From assembly GCF_002917095.1 (NCBI RefSeq), contig NZ_PQGA01000015.1, forward strand, positions 62,001-126,000: a DNA stretch of 64,000 nucleotides, in the 5' to 3' direction. The notes beneath the pieces were generated by a model. That model was given only the letters and a program-made list of their open reading frames with translations. It was not told the DNA's origin and made no database searches. The DNA comes from Paraburkholderia eburnea (lineage in GTDB: Bacteria; Pseudomonadota; Gammaproteobacteria; Burkholderiales; Burkholderiaceae). The position numbers and the translations under genes were made by a program. Of the stretch, positions 62,848-64,000 are shown one piece after another. Position 1 is the stretch's first letter. Every line of letters starts with the position of its first letter.

Positions 62848-63165
62848 ATGAATAATTCCATCCGCCTGCTTATCGCCAAGGCCGCCATCGTCGCTGCGGG
62901 CACGTGCGCCGTCGCTGCGCCGGCTTTCGCTGAAATCGTCGTCGTCGAGCCGAGCGCGCCGCCGCCCGCCGAGCGTGTCGAAGTCGTGCCCGCGCCGCGC
63001 GCCGGCTACGTCTGGGACAAGGGCCACTGGCGCTGGGATCACGGCCGCTATGTCTGGATCGCAGGCCACTGGCAGGCCGAACGCGTGGGCTACCACTGGG
63101 TGCCGGGCCACTGGGTCGCGCACGGCCCGAACTGGCGCTGGGTCGAAGGCCACTGGGCTGCTTGA
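62848..63165 (+). CDS. exported YXWXGXW repeat protein
   Basis: 105 residues with signal peptide (NNSIRLLIAKAAIVAAGTCA...AFA). The mature part has four Y/W-W-x-x-G-H-W repeats (YVWDKGHWRWDHGRYVWIAG, 'HWQAERVGYHWVPGHWV', 'NWRWVEGHW'). These repeats are common in outer-envelope proteins of Burkholderiales; the role is unknown. ATG at 62848 with GAAGGG ahead; an upstream in-frame GTG would add three codons. Confidence 0.88.
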   Translation: MNNSIRLLIAKAAIVAAGTCAVAAPAFAEIVVVEPSAPPPAERVEVVPAPRAGYVWDKGHWRWDHGRYVWIAGHWQAERVGYHWVPGHWVAHGPNWRWVEGHWAA

Positions 63166-63209
63166 GAGCGCTTGATCGGCCACCGGTTCCATCGGCAAGG
63201 AGAAACACC

Positions 63210-63320
63210 ATGAGCAGAAGACTGCTCGCCGCGGCGGCGCTCGCGATCGTGCTCGCCGGCTGCGTCGTCGTCCCCGCGCGGCCCATGTATGTGCGAGCCG
63301 CGCCCATCGTGATTTATTGA
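63210..63320 (+). CDS. tiny lipoprotein (36 aa)
   Basis: Too short for usual gene finders. AAGGAGAAACACC lies just before the ATG. The product MSRRLLAAAALAIVLAGCVV has a basic start, a hydrophobic stretch and the lipobox LAGC, then only ~20 residues (VPARPMYVRAAPIVIY). It is probably a small outer-membrane lipoprotein expressed with the YXWXGXW gene 44 bases upstream. Confidence 0.75.
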   Translation: MSRRLLAAAALAIVLAGCVVVPARPMYVRAAPIVIY

Positions 63321-63611
63321 GGTTGTTGAAGTTGGTTAGAGGCTCGCTGGCGGTAGGTCAGCAAGCCGCGCCAGGCCCGGCGCGCGTCAGCGGTTCGAGC
63401 GATCGAGCGTTGATGTGCCGCCGGGCTTTTTCGTTTTTTGCACGCGTGGCGAGGCGTGTCGATCGCATGGGTCGACGCGCCAGGCAAAGCGGGGTCCGAT
63501 GAAATACGCAAACGTTCGCAGATTTCGCCTGTTGCGAACGGCTCCGTCCGATAGAATCTCGGAAAAAATGCCGGCAAATCATCGAAAACGGACCTCAACG
63601 TCCGCAGCACA

Positions 63612-64000
63612 ATGAAACGAGTTTTGATAGTCAAGGTGACGTCGCTTGGCGATGTCGTCGAGGCCCTTCCCGTGGTCGCCGATGTCCAGCGCAAATTCCC
63701 CGGCGCCAAGGTCGATTGGGCGGTGGACGACGCCTTCGCGGAGATCGTGCACTGGAACGCAGGGATCGACCGCGTGCTCTGCGCGCCGCTGCGCCGCTTC
63801 AAGAAGGCGCGCCGCTGGAGCGATTTCAAGGCGATCTGGGACTCGATCGCCGAACTGCGCGCCGAACGTTACGACGCCATCATCGACATTCACGGTGTCT
63901 ACAAGAGCGCGATCATCGCGTTCATCGCGCGCGGCAAGCGGCGCTTCGGCTACCTCGCACAGGATCTTGGCGAGCAGGGCGCGGCGTTCGCCTACAACGG
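63612..64000 (+). CDS. waaC: lipopolysaccharide heptosyltransferase I, 5' part
   Basis: Adds the first heptose to Kdo in LPS core synthesis at the inner membrane's cytoplasmic face. The visible 129 codons start MKRVLIVKVTSLGDVVEALP, the GT9 signature (IxKxSSLGDxxxxxP), followed by 'VDWAVDDAFAEIVHWNAGID' and 'YDAIIDIHGVYKSAIIAFIA'. Runs off the window end in frame. Confidence 0.93.
   Translation, partial: MKRVLIVKVTSLGDVVEALPVVADVQRKFPGAKVDWAVDDAFAEIVHWNAGIDRVLCAPLRRFKKARRWSDFKAIWDSIAELRAERYDAIIDIHGVYKSAIIAFIARGKRRFGYLAQDLGEQGAAFAYN

Overview
The window is 64 kb of GC-rich, densely coding chromosome from a betaproteobacterium of the Burkholderiales. The closest match by gene content is the Burkholderia / Paraburkholderia / Caballeronia group. 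Supporting evidence is the glucokinase-HexR fusion next to zwf and pgl, the ribD-ribE-ribBX-ribH-nusB order, the adjacent rarA-serS and minCDE genes, and AceK. Genus is an inference from these genes; no search was run. Almost everything is core metabolism. The one clearly foreign stretch is a 3.8 kb island in a tRNA-Ser gene.

Layout: 0-8.3 kb (mostly minus strand) holds trmB (cut by the window edge), tRNA-Gly(CCC), YggT and EthD-family proteins, two small exported or hypothetical proteins, a LysE exporter, gabD and ubiD. At 8.4-10.1 kb a lytic transglycosylase lies behind a promoter and a long structured leader. At 10.2-19.5 kb (minus strand) are an aminotransferase, nusB and the riboflavin genes ribH, ribBX, ribE and ribD with an ABC exporter among them, then hemL. 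At 19.6-21.7 kb are an EVE-like protein and a Bcr/CflA efflux pump. At 21.8-31.0 kb is a sugar-catabolism locus: glk-hexR, pgl and zwf on the minus strand face a four-gene sugar ABC importer on the plus strand, and a 17-bp HexR-type operator lies over both predicted divergent promoters. At 31.1-36.5 kb are Smr, trxB, ftsK and lolA. At 36.6-44.7 kb are a metallo-beta-lactamase-fold protein, a MerR regulator, aceK, a thiolase, an SDR protein, a YchJ-like protein and a secreted alpha/beta hydrolase. At 45.0-49.5 kb is the complete bioA-F-D-B operon. At 49.6-53.8 kb are an NCS1 permease, rarA and serS.

The accessory island (54,028-57,817) begins inside the 3' end of tRNA-Ser(CGA) and is bounded by 15-bp direct repeats. 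It carries an AlpA-type regulator and a 353-residue protein built like a polymorphic toxin. A probable immunity gene follows, then an integrase fragment. A second set comes next: an orphan toxin tip, a diverged immunity paralogue, and an integrase remnant with a deletion. The two halves read as successive copies of one module [toxin tip - immunity - terminator - integrase 3' end]. This is the most novel feature of the window.

Beyond the island, 57.9-64 kb holds a glycosyltransferase-like protein, a methionine aminopeptidase, a GNAT acetyltransferase, minC-minD-minE, a YXWXGXW-repeat protein, a tiny lipoprotein and the start of waaC.
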